NCBI GenBank assembly: GCA_017539385.1
Contig: JAFYHC010000096.1
Span: 1 to 46,465, forward strand
DNA: 46,465 nucleotides
DNA from: Solobacterium sp.
GTDB lineage: Bacteria; Bacillota_I; Bacilli_A; Erysipelotrichales; Erysipelotrichaceae
Reading direction: 5' to 3'
Both the position numbers and the translations under genes were made by a program. How positions within the stretch are numbered: position 1 is the first letter of the stretch; the number at the start of each line of letters is the position of its first letter. Under the pieces are notes generated by a model that saw nothing but the letters and a program-made list of their open reading frames with translations, made no database searches and was not told the origin of the DNA. Positions 16,140-24,529 of the stretch are shown here, piece after piece.

Positions 16140-16406
16140 ATGAGAAAGTATGAAGTCATGTACATCATCAAGGACTCTGTCGAAGCAGACAAGCGCGCTG
16201 AACTGATTGCAGCATTAGCTGAAATCATCACAAGAGAAGGCGGAAATGTCACAAAGACAGATGAATGGGGTATGCGGGATTTTGCATACGAAATTGATGA
16301 TATGACAAAGGGCTACTACGTTGTTGTGAAGTTCGAAGCAGACAACAAGGTCGTCAGTGAATTCGACCGTCTGATGCGGATCAACCCGAACGTTGTTCGT
16401 TCATGA
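16140..16406 (+). CDS. rpsF: 30S ribosomal protein S6, C-terminus frameshifted
   Basis: S6 binds 16S rRNA together with S18 in the small-subunit platform. The frame from ATG 16140 (AAGGAGGTG before it) gives 88 residues beginning MRKYEVMYIIKD and containing WGMRDFAYEIDD and the typical end FDRLMRINPNVVR. After Arg87 (CGT at 16398-16400) it reads one Ser and stops (TGA 16404-16406). In the -1 frame the sequence from 16400 continues FMITRDEAPAKEAK and stops at 16442-16444, exactly as an S6 tail should, with the stop overlapping the ssb start as TAATG. A missing T in a TTT run (CGT-TTC) would explain this. It is either a sequencing/assembly error or a real truncation of 14 residues; no good slippery site is present. 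The globular domain is intact. Confidence 0.9.
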   Translation: MRKYEVMYIIKDSVEADKRAELIAALAEIITREGGNVTKTDEWGMRDFAYEIDDMTKGYYVVVKFEADNKVVSEFDRLMRINPNVVRS

Positions 16407-16443
16407 TCACACGTGACGAAGCTCCAGCCAAGGAGGCTAAGTA

Positions 16444-17052
16444 ATGATCAACCGTGTCGTGCTGGTTGGCAGACTGACAAAGGACGTTGAAGTCCGTAAA
16501 ACAACAACCGGTCTGTCGGTGTGTGGATTTACCGTAGCGTGCGACAGGAACCGCTCCCGTTCCGATGAGAACGGTCAGCAGACAGCTGATTTCATCAACT
16601 GCACTGCCTGGAGACAGACAGCGGATTTCCTTGGAATGTATGCAAAGAAAGGCGCCATGGTAGGCGTTGACGGAAGAATTCAGACAAGAAGCTACGACGG
16701 GCAGGATGGACGCCGTGTCTATGTGACAGAGGTCGTGGCAGACACTGTGCAGCTTCTCGAATCGAGAGCACAGTCCCAGTCACGTGCCCAGCAGTCACAG
16801 CAGAGCAGCTTCCAGCAGCCGTATCAGCAGAATCCGCAGTCCTATGCACAGAATGATTACAGCAGTTATACCAATAACGGCGGATACAATAACAATCCGG
16901 GTTATGGCAATAACAGCTATAACAACAGCGGCTACGGAAACAATAACGGCGGCTATGGAAACAGCTACGGAAACAATTCTGCCGGCAACGGAAATGACGA
17001 CTACAGTGCAGACGGTGGACTGGATATTTCCAGCGACGATCTGCCATTCTAA
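16444..17052 (+). CDS. ssb: Single-stranded DNA-binding protein
   Basis: A 202-residue SSB that coats single-stranded DNA in replication and repair. The OB-fold covers residues 1-105 ([38 protein letters not shown]). A long disordered linker, first Gln/Ser-rich and then Gly/Asn/Tyr repeats (about 110-188), leads to the acidic tip DISSDDLPF that recruits partner proteins. AAGGAGG lies 7 nt before ATG 16444. The start overlaps the restored rpsF tail as TAATG; rpsR follows after 17 nt, giving the standard rpsF-ssb-rpsR operon. Confidence 0.97.
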   Translation: MINRVVLVGRLTKDVEVRKTTTGLSVCGFTVACDRNRSRSDENGQQTADFINCTAWRQTADFLGMYAKKGAMVGVDGRIQTRSYDGQDGRRVYVTEVVADTVQLLESRAQSQSRAQQSQQSSFQQPYQQNPQSYAQNDYSSYTNNGGYNNNPGYGNNSYNNSGYGNNNGGYGNSYGNNSAGNGNDDYSADGGLDISSDDLPF

Positions 17053-17069
17053 GAAAGAGGAGAAAAACC

Positions 17070-17300
17070 ATGGCATTCAGAAAACAGAGAATGGGCCGCA
17101 GAAAGGTTTGTTACTTCACAAAGAACAACATCCAGTATATCGATTACAAGGATGTCGAGCTCCTGAAGAGATTCATCAGCGCAAACGGTAAGATCACACC
17201 GCGCCGTGTTACAGGAACCCGTGCGAAGTACCAGCGTGCACTCGCTACAGCAATCAAGCGTGCACGTGTAATGGCTCTGCTGCCGTACGTAGAAGACTAA
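17070..17300 (+). CDS. rpsR: 30S ribosomal protein S18
   Basis: A 76-residue basic ribosomal protein that sits with S6 on the platform of the small subunit. It begins [20 protein letters not shown] and contains [19 protein letters not shown] and [23 protein letters not shown], the full S18 signature. One Cys remains near the N-terminus, so the zinc-binding C-form ligand set is not complete. AAAGAGGAG precedes the start. It is the last gene of the operon, followed by a terminator. Confidence 0.97.
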   Translation: MAFRKQRMGRRKVCYFTKNNIQYIDYKDVELLKRFISANGKITPRRVTGTRAKYQRALATAIKRARVMALLPYVED

Positions 17301-17306
17301 CGTATG

Positions 17307-17333
17307 AAAGTACCGGAAACGGTACTTTTTCTT
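17307..17333 (+). terminator. Terminator of rpsF-ssb-rpsR
   Basis: AAAGTACCG-GAAA-CGGTACTTT is a perfect 9-bp stem with a GNRA loop, followed by more T residues. Confidence 0.9.
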
Positions 17334-17398
17334 TAGGCAGTAGGCAAAGTTTGTACGGACAAAATGAATGAAATGTAATAGTAATTGGCAAAAACCGC

Positions 17399-17428
17399 TT
17401 AACAAATCGGTAGAAACATGCATATAAT
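17399..17428 (+). promoter_or_regulatory. Promoter of riboswitch-permease unit
   Basis: TTAACA (17399-17404) and a consensus TATAAT (17423-17428) are spaced by 18 nt, just upstream of the aptamer. Nothing else was seen in 17334-17398. Confidence 0.65.
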
Positions 17429-17442
17429 GGCTCTGTTCTTCA

Positions 17443-17511
17443 TAATCGTATAGGCTTTCGAATTGGCGGGAGTGTTTCTACCCTGTTGCCGCAACAACGG
17501 GACTACGATCG
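17443..17511 (+). promoter_or_regulatory. Purine (guanine-class) riboswitch aptamer
   Basis: The three-stem purine aptamer can be drawn fully: P1 ATCGTA/TACGAT; P2 CTTTCG/CGGGAG with loop AATTGG; the junction core GTTTCTACC; P3 CTGTTG/CAACGG with loop CCGCAA; then GACTACG before P1 closes. The C in GACTAC is the base that pairs with guanine or hypoxanthine (an adenine switch has U). It sits before a purine permease and is followed by a terminator hairpin, so a purine ligand should switch expression off. Confidence 0.9.
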
Positions 17512-17525
17512 GTTTTTCAAAAGCA

Positions 17526-17568
17526 CTTCTGTGTGCGGTAAGATATCGCTGCAGAAGATTTTGTTTTT
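17526..17568 (+). terminator. Riboswitch expression-platform terminator
   Basis: CTTCTG/CAGAAG enclose an inner stem GCGGTA/TATCGC, followed by ATTTTGTTTTT, between the aptamer and the permease. It should form when purine is bound. The alternative antiterminator was not traced in full. Confidence 0.8.
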
Positions 17569-17604
17569 AAGGGGTTATGGAGATTCCGGAAAAGGGGGAA
17601 CAAA

Positions 17605-18972
17605 ATGTTCGAAAAGGTATTTAAACTTCATGAGAACCAGACAACGGTCAAGACTGAGATCATGGCCGGTGTTACGACTTTCATGACCATAGTTTACATT
17701 CTTACTGTAAACCCGAGTATCCTGAGTGCTTCCGGCATGGATGCCGGTGCAGTCCTGACAGCGACAGCTGTTGCGTCTGCGATTGCATGCTTTGCAATGG
17801 CATTAATGGCAAACAAGCCGTTTGCCCTGTCAGCAGGTCTTGGTCTGAATGCATATTTCGCATATACGATCTGCGGACAGATGGGATATGACTGGCCGGT
17901 CGCTCTGACAGCTGTCTTATTTGAAGGTATCATCTTCATCGTGCTGTCACTGACCAACGCACGTGAGGCAATTTTCAATGCCATTCCGAAGCCGATCAAG
18001 ATTGCGGTATCCGTCGGTATCGGATTCTTCATTACTTTCATCGGTCTGCAGAACGCAGGTGTCATCGTTGACGGTGCTACATTAGTCGGTCAGTTCTCTC
18101 CGAAAGCAATGATCGCAGACGGCACCTTCTCCACAGCTGGCATCACAGCGATCCTGGCTCTGGTCGGTGTTATCATCACAGCGTATCTGCTGATCCGCGG
18201 TGTCAAGGGATACATGCTGTTCGGCATGCTGGCAACGTGGGCACTTGGCATTATCTGCCAGCTGGTAGGTCTCTATCAGCCGAATCCGGAAGCAGGCTTC
18301 TATTCTGTTATTCCGACAGCGATCTTCTCCATGCCGGCTTCCATGGCTTCCACATTTGTGAAGTTTGACTTCGGCTTCATTACAGCACATACAGCTGACT
18401 TCATTGTTATGTGCTTCTCCTTCCTGTTCGTTGATATGTTCGATACACTGGGAACAGTTATCGGCTGTGCTGCAAAAGCAGACATGCTGGATGAAGACGG
18501 CAGTCTCGACGGCATTAAGGAAGTACTGCTGGCCGATGCCATCGGTACAACCGTCGGTGCATGCCTTGGTACATCCACGATCACAACATTCGTTGAATCG
18601 TCCTCCGGTATTTCCGAAGGCGGACGTACAGGTCTTGTTGCGGCAACAACAGGCGTTCTGTTCCTGGTTGCTCTGTTCCTGACACCGCTGTTCTTAACGA
18701 TTCCGAGCTTTGCTACAGCACCGGCACTGATCGTTGTCGGCTTCCTGATGATGCAGCAGGTCACAAAGATCGACTGGGAAGACCTCACAGATGCAATTCC
18801 GTGCTTCGTAGCAATCACAATGATGGGCTTCGCTTACTCCATCTCTGATGGTATCTCCTTCGGTATCATCACATATGTCATCCAGCACATTCTTACTGGC
18901 AAGACAAAAGATCTGAGCCCGTTAATGTACATCCTGGCAGTACTGTTCGTTCTGAAGTACTTCCTGATCTAA
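17605..18972 (+). CDS. NCS2-type purine (hypoxanthine/guanine) permease
   Basis: A 455-residue integral membrane transporter of the AzgA/PbuG branch of nucleobase permeases, importing hypoxanthine or guanine by proton symport. About 12-14 TM segments are visible. Family signatures are TFMTIVYILTVNP near the N-terminus, LSAGLGLNAYFAY, and LGTSTITTFVESSSGISEGGRTG (the strongly conserved loop after FVDMFDTLGT). AAGGGGGA precedes the start. It is a single-gene unit under the guanine riboswitch, and the ligand class of the switch agrees with the transporter. Confidence 0.95.
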   Translation: MFEKVFKLHENQTTVKTEIMAGVTTFMTIVYILTVNPSILSASGMDAGAVLTATAVASAIACFAMALMANKPFALSAGLGLNAYFAYTICGQMGYDWPVALTAVLFEGIIFIVLSLTNAREAIFNAIPKPIKIAVSVGIGFFITFIGLQNAGVIVDGATLVGQFSPKAMIADGTFSTAGITAILALVGVIITAYLLIRGVKGYMLFGMLATWALGIICQLVGLYQPNPEAGFYSVIPTAIFSMPASMASTFVKFDFGFITAHTADFIVMCFSFLFVDMFDTLGTVIGCAAKADMLDEDGSLDGIKEVLLADAIGTTVGACLGTSTITTFVESSSGISEGGRTGLVAATTGVLFLVALFLTPLFLTIPSFATAPALIVVGFLMMQQVTKIDWEDLTDAIPCFVAITMMGFAYSISDGISFGIITYVIQHILTGKTKDLSPLMYILAVLFVLKYFLI

Positions 18973-18985
18973 ACAGGCATTATAG

Positions 18986-19026
18986 AAGCCGCATGAACTT
19001 GATGAACAAGTTCAGCGGCTTTTTTT
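18986..19026 (+). terminator. Terminator after purine permease
   Basis: AAGCCGC(A)TGAACTTG pairs with CAAGTTCAGCGGCTT (one bulge), followed by a run of T. Confidence 0.92.
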
Positions 19027-19068
19027 GAATTCCGATGTTTTTTCTTCAAATGCAGAAGTAACGTACGG

Positions 19069-19074
19069 TATAAT
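19069..19074 (+). promoter_or_regulatory. -10 box of luxS unit
   Basis: A consensus TATAAT lies 31 nt before the luxS start. The -35 box is weak (TTCAAA, 18 nt away). Confidence 0.5.
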
Positions 19075-19104
19075 TCACAATGGAAATATACATGGAGGAA
19101 TTGT

Positions 19105-19590
19105 ATGGCTTTAAAGAAAATTGCCAGTTTTACGATCAATCATCTGGTGCTGGAACCAGGTGTATATGTATCGAGAAAAGATACGTTTGGAGATACTGTA
19201 CTGACAACGTTTGATCTGCGCATGACAGCACCCAACCGGGAACCGGTCATGAATACCGCAGAAGTGCATACCATTGAACATCTTGGAGCGACCTATCTGC
19301 GCAATGATGCGCTGTATGGAGAGCGGATCGTATACTTTGGACCGATGGGATGCCGCACCGGCTTCTATCTGATCGTGGAAGGAGATCTTACTTCCAGAGA
19401 GATCGTCGGACTGGTTACACGCACATTTGAATTCATCAGTGACTACGAAGGCGATGTGCCCGGTGCTTCACCGAAAGACTGCGGCAACTATCTGGATATG
19501 AATCTGGATATGGCGCGCTGGCATGCAAAGAGATATCTGGAGAGAACACTGTATGGGATCGATGATGCCCATCTGGTGTATCCGAAATAA
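19105..19590 (+). CDS. luxS: S-ribosylhomocysteine lyase LuxS
   Basis: A 161-residue metalloenzyme that splits S-ribosylhomocysteine into homocysteine and DPD, the precursor of autoinducer-2. Metal ligands are His55 and His59 in HTIEHLGAT and Cys126 in SPKDCGNY; the catalytic Cys83 lies in GPMGCRTG. Length is standard. GGAGGAA precedes the start. The next gene (15 nt away) makes its substrate from S-adenosylhomocysteine, so the two complete the activated methyl detoxification route. Confidence 0.98.
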   Translation: MALKKIASFTINHLVLEPGVYVSRKDTFGDTVLTTFDLRMTAPNREPVMNTAEVHTIEHLGATYLRNDALYGERIVYFGPMGCRTGFYLIVEGDLTSREIVGLVTRTFEFISDYEGDVPGASPKDCGNYLDMNLDMARWHAKRYLERTLYGIDDAHLVYPK

Positions 19591-19605
19591 GAGGGAGAAA
19601 CAAAG

Positions 19606-20313
19606 ATGCGGGTAGGAATTATCGGTGCGATGGACATAGAAATCGCACTGTTGAAAGAAAGAGCACATGTTGCAAAGACAGAAACATATGCCGGTATGGA
19701 ATTCAATACCGGCAAGATCGGGGATACAGAAGTCGTCATCTGCCGCAGCGGAATTGGAAAAACAGCAGCCGCATTATGCGTGCAGATCCTGAAAGACCGC
19801 TATGATGTCACACATATCATCAATACCGGTATTGCCGGTTCATTGAATGACAGTCTGCGGATCGGGGATATCGTGGTATCGGATGAAGCAGTATACCATG
19901 ATGTAAACTGTATCTATTTCGGCTATCCGATCGGTGTGATGCCGGGGGTTGGTTCCCTGACCTTCAAGGCAGATCCATACATGGCGGAAAAAGCACAGCA
20001 GATCCTGTCCAAGGATGATCCGGAAATACAGGTCATCCGCGGAAGGATTGCGACCGGAGACCAGTTTATTGCGGAAAAGGCACGCAAAGAGTGGATCCGT
20101 GATACCTTCCACGCGGACTGCACAGAGATGGAAGGCTGTGCCATTGCCCATGCAAGTACGCTGAATAACATTCCGTTTGTGATCATCCGTGCGATCTCCG
20201 ACCAGGCGGACGACAATGCCAGTGTGACATATGAAGAATTTGAAATAAAGTCGGCCAATATCTGTGCCGGACTGGTTTATGAAATGGTTTCTTCCATGGG
20301 GCAGGATGCATGA
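19606..20313 (+). CDS. mtnN: 5'-methylthioadenosine/S-adenosylhomocysteine nucleosidase
   Basis: A 235-residue cytoplasmic hydrolase (Pfs/MTAN) that removes adenine from SAH and MTA. It begins MRVGIIGAMDIEIALL with the catalytic Glu in AMDIE, and has GIGKTAAA, TGIAGSL, the catalytic Glu segment EMEGCAIAHA, and the Asp of IRAISDQAD. Length is standard. GAGGGAGA precedes the start. It produces S-ribosylhomocysteine for LuxS upstream. The stop codon overlaps the AlaX gene (ATGA). Confidence 0.97.
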   Translation: MRVGIIGAMDIEIALLKERAHVAKTETYAGMEFNTGKIGDTEVVICRSGIGKTAAALCVQILKDRYDVTHIINTGIAGSLNDSLRIGDIVVSDEAVYHDVNCIYFGYPIGVMPGVGSLTFKADPYMAEKAQQILSKDDPEIQVIRGRIATGDQFIAEKARKEWIRDTFHADCTEMEGCAIAHASTLNNIPFVIIRAISDQADDNASVTYEEFEIKSANICAGLVYEMVSSMGQDA

Positions 20314-21482
20314 TGGAAGAAATGGGTGAACGCTATTACCTGCATCCCTATGACTACGAATTCCAGGCACGTGTCATTGAATGCCGGAAAACGAAAAAGG
20401 GATGGGAAGCAGCTCTCGAGGATACATTGTTTTATCCGGAGGGAGGCGGTCAGCCGGCAGATACGGGCGTGCTGGGGGACGTGCATGTGCTGGATGTGCA
20501 CCGCAAAGACGATGTGATCTGGCATGAGACGGACGGCTTCCTGGAAGCAGGAACCATCGTTACCGGGAAGATCGACTGGGAAAGACGCTTCCGTCATATG
20601 CAGTCGCATACGGGTGAACATATCGTTTCCGGACTGATCCACCGGCATTACGGCTATGACAATGTCGGCTTCCATATGGGCAAAGAGATCCAGATCGATT
20701 TTAACGGACCGCTCACGGGTGAACAGATCCGGGAAATCGAACTGGAAGCCAACCGCATCGTGATGCGCAATGAAGCGGTGATCGAAACATTCCCGTCGGC
20801 GGAAGAACTGGCTGTGACAGACTACCGCTCGAAAAAGGAACTGAGCGGGAAAGTACGCCTGATCGAAGTGCCTGATGCGGATCTGTGTGCGTGCTGCGGC
20901 ACCCATGTAGCAAGGACCGGGGAGATCGGCATTATCAAGATCCTGCGCCATGAAAAGCACAAAGACGGCGTGCGCATCTATATGAAGGCAGGTCTTGATG
21001 CATTGGATGAAATCATGGTCCAGTGTGATGAGAACCGGAAAATATCCGCAGAGCTTTCAGCAGAGACGAATAAGACGCATGCCTCGGTTGTCCGCCTGAA
21101 ACAGGAGATCGAAGAAAAGAACCGTACCATCTATGCCATGACGGAAATGTATCTGGATACGATCATCCAGGAGACGCCCGACAATGCGCCGTTAGTATGC
21201 ATTATGCTGGAAGGCATCAGCCGGCAGGCACTCGGCAAACTGGCAGAGCGTCTGCTGGAAGAAAAACATGCCCGTGTCGCTGCTGTATTGAACCGTACGC
21301 AGGAAGACAGCTGCACCTATCTCATCTGCAGCAGAAGCGTGGATCTGCGCTCGTATGTTAAGCCGCTCAACAATGCCCTGCATGGCCGGGGAGGCGGCAA
21401 GCCGGAGTACATTCAGGGCTCGTTCCAGGCGGATGAAGAAACGATCCGCAGGGAACTGCAGAAAGTACTTGGAACAATATGA
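20310..21482 (+). CDS. AlaX-type alanyl-tRNA editing protein with DHHA1 domain
   Basis: A 390-residue stand-alone editing protein that hydrolyses Ser- or Gly-mischarged tRNA-Ala. The N-terminal AlaRS-like part has PEGGGQPADTG; zinc ligands are His100 and His104 in HTGEHIVSG and Cys195 with His199 in CCGTHV. A coiled coil (about 225-270) leads to a DHHA1 domain ending GRGGGKPEYIQGS, so it corresponds to the long AlaX form, a truncated AlaRS without the aminoacylation domain. It overlaps mtnN by 4 nt and the ACT-MBL gene by 4 nt. Its placement in a methyl-cycle operon is unexplained. Confidence 0.93.
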   Translation: MMEEMGERYYLHPYDYEFQARVIECRKTKKGWEAALEDTLFYPEGGGQPADTGVLGDVHVLDVHRKDDVIWHETDGFLEAGTIVTGKIDWERRFRHMQSHTGEHIVSGLIHRHYGYDNVGFHMGKEIQIDFNGPLTGEQIREIELEANRIVMRNEAVIETFPSAEELAVTDYRSKKELSGKVRLIEVPDADLCACCGTHVARTGEIGIIKILRHEKHKDGVRIYMKAGLDALDEIMVQCDENRKISAELSAETNKTHASVVRLKQEIEEKNRTIYAMTEMYLDTIIQETPDNAPLVCIMLEGISRQALGKLAERLLEEKHARVAAVLNRTQEDSCTYLICSRSVDLRSYVKPLNNALHGRGGGKPEYIQGSFQADEETIRRELQKVLGTI

Positions 21483-22924
21483 AAAAGACGTATATTGCAA
21501 CAATGCCGAATAAGATCGGTGCATTCCTGAAGGCAAGCGAATGCTTATCGGCACTTGGCATCAATATTACCCGGATCTCCTACAACAAGGCAGTCGATTC
21601 CCATACGCTGTTCATGGATGTGGACGGAACGGCGGAACAATTGGAAAAGGCAGATGAAGAGTTGAAAAAACTGGGATATCTGGATTATGAGGGACATGAA
21701 AAAAATGTGGTCCTATTGGAATTCACACTCAAAGATAAACCGGGCAAAGTAACAGAACTGCTTCGATTGATCAATGAGTGTGCACTCAATATCTCCTATA
21801 TCAGTACGCAGGACAGCGGCAGATCGCTGCAGAATATCAAAGTCGGTCTTCTCATCCGTCATGAAGAAGAACTGGATGCGTTTCTGCATAAGGCAGAACT
21901 GCTCTGTCCGGTCCATGTGCTGGAGTACAATCATTCGGAAAAAATCTATGACAACAGCATCTTCTACCGCTCCTTTGTGTCCGGTCTGATGGAAACAGGC
22001 GGATTAGCGGAAGAGGCACGGGAAGAACTGCTTGTCATGAGCAACCGGATCATGCAGATGAAGGATGAGACGGGACAGTCACCATACCGCACATTTGAAA
22101 GCATCAGCCGCTTTGCGGAACTGCTTGCCGAGAGCAGAGGCGCAGCCTTCCAACCGCGCATTACAGAGCACCGTCTGGCGGAACATACGACGCTGACATT
22201 GATCGAGCCGCCGTGCGGATCGAATACGATGATCCTGCGCAGTTATGATGAAGTGCTGTTCATCGACTGCGGCTATGCATTGTACCGTAAAGAGATGAAG
22301 CGTCTGCTGCGGAAACTGCTTCCGGATTTTGATCATATGCATAAGAGGATCTTCCTGACACATGCGGATCTGGATCATTGCGGTCTTCTGGATCTGTTTG
22401 ATGAAGTCATCGCGACAGAACGAACGAAGCACTGCATTGAACTGGAATATGCCGGGGAAGACGGTTATCGGGAACAGTTGCCTGAACATAAGCCCTATAT
22501 CCGCATCTGCAAGGCACTGACGCATTATCAGCCATGTGATCCATCCCGCATTCATACACCATGGAAGCACTTTGAGACACTGGAAGGCCTTCTGACACAG
22601 GTGGGATTCTTCGATGTCGGGGAAATGCACTTCGAAGTATATGAAGGACAAGGCGGCCATGTGCCGGGAGAAACGATCCTGATCGACTATGAACACCGAA
22701 TCGCATTTACCGGCGATGTCTATTTCAATGTCCATGCCGTCACGCCGCAGCAGGCGGAATACAACCGCTATGCACCGGTCCTGCTGTCATCCGTGGACAC
22801 CGATCCGGCACGTTGTGCAGCCGAGCGCAGGGCGATCATGAACCGCCTTGGCATGGGAGACTGGCAGGTCTTCGGGTCCCATGGAATGAAAAAAGAATAT
22901 GCTCTGGAACTCCACCAGGAATAG
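21479..22924 (+). CDS. ACT-ACT-metallo-beta-lactamase fold fusion protein
   Basis: A 481-residue protein of unusual build. Residues 1-70 (TMPNKIGAFLKASECLSALGINITRISYN) and about 73-145 (LKDKPGKVTELLRLINECALNISYIS) are two ACT domains, small ligand-binding regulatory folds. A helical linker follows to about 215, then an MBL-fold domain: the metal motif reads THADLDHCG (His295, Asp297, Asp299, His300), where the second His of the usual HxHxDH is Asp; later GGHVPGE and FTGDVYF supply further ligands. The substrate is unknown; an amino-acid-gated hydrolase is inference. It overlaps AlaX by 4 nt and ends the operon. The domain calls are firm; the function is not. Confidence 0.88.
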   Translation: MKKTYIATMPNKIGAFLKASECLSALGINITRISYNKAVDSHTLFMDVDGTAEQLEKADEELKKLGYLDYEGHEKNVVLLEFTLKDKPGKVTELLRLINECALNISYISTQDSGRSLQNIKVGLLIRHEEELDAFLHKAELLCPVHVLEYNHSEKIYDNSIFYRSFVSGLMETGGLAEEAREELLVMSNRIMQMKDETGQSPYRTFESISRFAELLAESRGAAFQPRITEHRLAEHTTLTLIEPPCGSNTMILRSYDEVLFIDCGYALYRKEMKRLLRKLLPDFDHMHKRIFLTHADLDHCGLLDLFDEVIATERTKHCIELEYAGEDGYREQLPEHKPYIRICKALTHYQPCDPSRIHTPWKHFETLEGLLTQVGFFDVGEMHFEVYEGQGGHVPGETILIDYEHRIAFTGDVYFNVHAVTPQQAEYNRYAPVLLSSVDTDPARCAAERRAIMNRLGMGDWQVFGSHGMKKEYALELHQE

Positions 22925-22927
22925 ATC

Positions 22928-22957
22928 GCACCTGTATGCATGTACAGGTGCTTTTTC
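22928..22957 (+). terminator. Terminator of luxS-mtnN-alaX-ACT/MBL unit
   Basis: GCACCTGTA and TACAGGTGC form a perfect 9-bp stem with a 6-nt loop, followed by TTTTTC. Confidence 0.92.
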
Positions 22958-23016
22958 TTGACGGCAACAGGCAGAAACAGGGATAATACAGGTAAAGAAA
23001 CAGTAAAGGAGAATTT

Positions 23017-24429
23017 ATGAATCACAAATCATTGAAACCATTCCCGAAGGATTTCCTGTGGGGTGCTTCGACGTCCGCATACCAGGTCGAAGGCGCCAAT
23101 CTGATCGACGGCAAGGGACCGTCCTGTCAGGATGTCAAGAAAGTACCGGAAGGAACATCCGAACTGGATGTATGTGCTGACCAGTATCACCGCTATAAAG
23201 AAGACATCGCACTGATGGCTGAAATGGGCTTCAAAGTCTACCGTTTCTCCATTGCATGGACACGTATTCTTCCCAAGGGAACCGGCGAAGTCAATCCGAA
23301 GGGCATTGAGTACTACAACAATGTGATCAATGAATGCCTGAAGTACAATATCATTCCGCTTGTAACAATGTTCCACTTTGATATGCCGGCAGCTCTGGAT
23401 GAGCGGGGCAGCTGGGGCAATCCGGATTCCGTCAACTGGTTCCTGGAATTTGCCCGCACGATGTTTGAGAATTTCGGCGACCGTGTCAAATACTGGCTGA
23501 CGATCAATGAACAGAACATGTTAACGCTGGTCGGACCGATGATCGGTACACTGCATCTGCCGGAAGGCTGCACCAATGTGCTGAAAGAGATCTACCAGCA
23601 GAACCACCACATGCTCGTTGCCCAGGCAAAAGCCATGGCACTGTGCCATGAAATGCTGCCGGGAGCGAAGATCGGTCCGGCACCGAATATCTCCCTGATC
23701 TATCCGAATTCCAATAAGCCGGAAGACACCATCGCAGCCCAGAATATGAATGCGATCCGCAACTGGCTGTATCTGGATATGGCTGTCTATGGCAAATACA
23801 ACAACCTGGTATGGTCGTATCTGGAAGAAAACGATGCAGTACCGGAATTCCACGAAGGCGATGCCGAAGCACTGGCAAACGGTCATCCGGACTTCATCGG
23901 CTTCAACTATTATTCCACCGGTACGGTCGAAGCAAGCGATGGCACAGAGACAGGCGGCGGCGATCAGCAGAATTCCCGCGGTCTGCCGGGTGTCGCAAAG
24001 AATGTCAAGAACCCGAATCTCATGAAGACGGAATTTGGCTGGGAGATCGACCCGATCGGTTTCCGCAATACACTGCGTGAAGTATACGGCCGCTACAGAC
24101 TGCCGATCATTATCACTGAGAACGGTCTTGGCGCATATGATACACTCACGGAAGACGGAAAGGTCCATGACCCATACCGCATCCGCTACTATCAGGAACA
24201 CATCAAACAGATGCGTCTTGCTATCACGGATGATGTCGAGATGATGGGATACTGCCCATGGAGTGCAGTGGATCTGATCTCCACCCACGAAGGCATGAAG
24301 AAGCGCTATGGCTTCATCTATGTCGACCGTGATGAATTCGATCTGAAGACACTCAACCGTTTCCGCAAGGATTCCTTCTACTGGTACAAGAAGGTCATTG
24401 CCACAAACGGCGAAGATCTCTCCGAATAA
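23017..24429 (+). CDS. GH1 6-phospho-beta-glucosidase
   Basis: A 470-residue cytoplasmic glycoside hydrolase family 1 enzyme. It opens FPKDFLWGASTSAYQVEGA; the acid/base is Glu165 in TINEQN and the nucleophile Glu368 in ITENGLG. The end STHEGMKKRYGFIYVDRDE carries the Ser, Lys and Tyr that bind the 6-phosphate in phospho-beta-glucosidases, so substrates are probably PTS-imported, phosphorylated beta-glucosides. No PTS or regulator gene lies beside it; it stands alone between terminators, with AAAGGAG before the start. Confidence 0.95.
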   Translation: MNHKSLKPFPKDFLWGASTSAYQVEGANLIDGKGPSCQDVKKVPEGTSELDVCADQYHRYKEDIALMAEMGFKVYRFSIAWTRILPKGTGEVNPKGIEYYNNVINECLKYNIIPLVTMFHFDMPAALDERGSWGNPDSVNWFLEFARTMFENFGDRVKYWLTINEQNMLTLVGPMIGTLHLPEGCTNVLKEIYQQNHHMLVAQAKAMALCHEMLPGAKIGPAPNISLIYPNSNKPEDTIAAQNMNAIRNWLYLDMAVYGKYNNLVWSYLEENDAVPEFHEGDAEALANGHPDFIGFNYYSTGTVEASDGTETGGGDQQNSRGLPGVAKNVKNPNLMKTEFGWEIDPIGFRNTLREVYGRYRLPIIITENGLGAYDTLTEDGKVHDPYRIRYYQEHIKQMRLAITDDVEMMGYCPWSAVDLISTHEGMKKRYGFIYVDRDEFDLKTLNRFRKDSFYWYKKVIATNGEDLSE

Positions 24430-24436
24430 TACTTCT

Positions 24437-24459
24437 GAGCCCCTGAGGGGGCTCTTTTA
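24437..24459 (+). terminator. Terminator after GH1 gene
   Basis: GAGCCCC-TGA-GGGGGCTC is followed by TTTTATTT. Confidence 0.9.
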
Positions 24460-24477
24460 TTTGCGGACATGTGCACA

Positions 24478-24507
24478 TTGAAGCAAAGCGCGCCTTCGTC
24501 ATATAAT
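24478..24507 (+). promoter_or_regulatory. Promoter of ABC exporter pair
   Basis: TTGAAG (24478-24483) and TATAAT (24502-24507) are spaced by 18 nt, upstream of GGAGG and the start at 24530. Confidence 0.65.
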
Positions 24508-24529
24508 GAGGAAAGATCGGAGGAACACT

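Noticed and set aside
16390..16410. Programmed -1 frameshift in rpsF
   Set aside because: The local codons GTT CGT TCA do not allow re-pairing in the -1 frame, and no stimulatory structure is evident; an indel is simpler.
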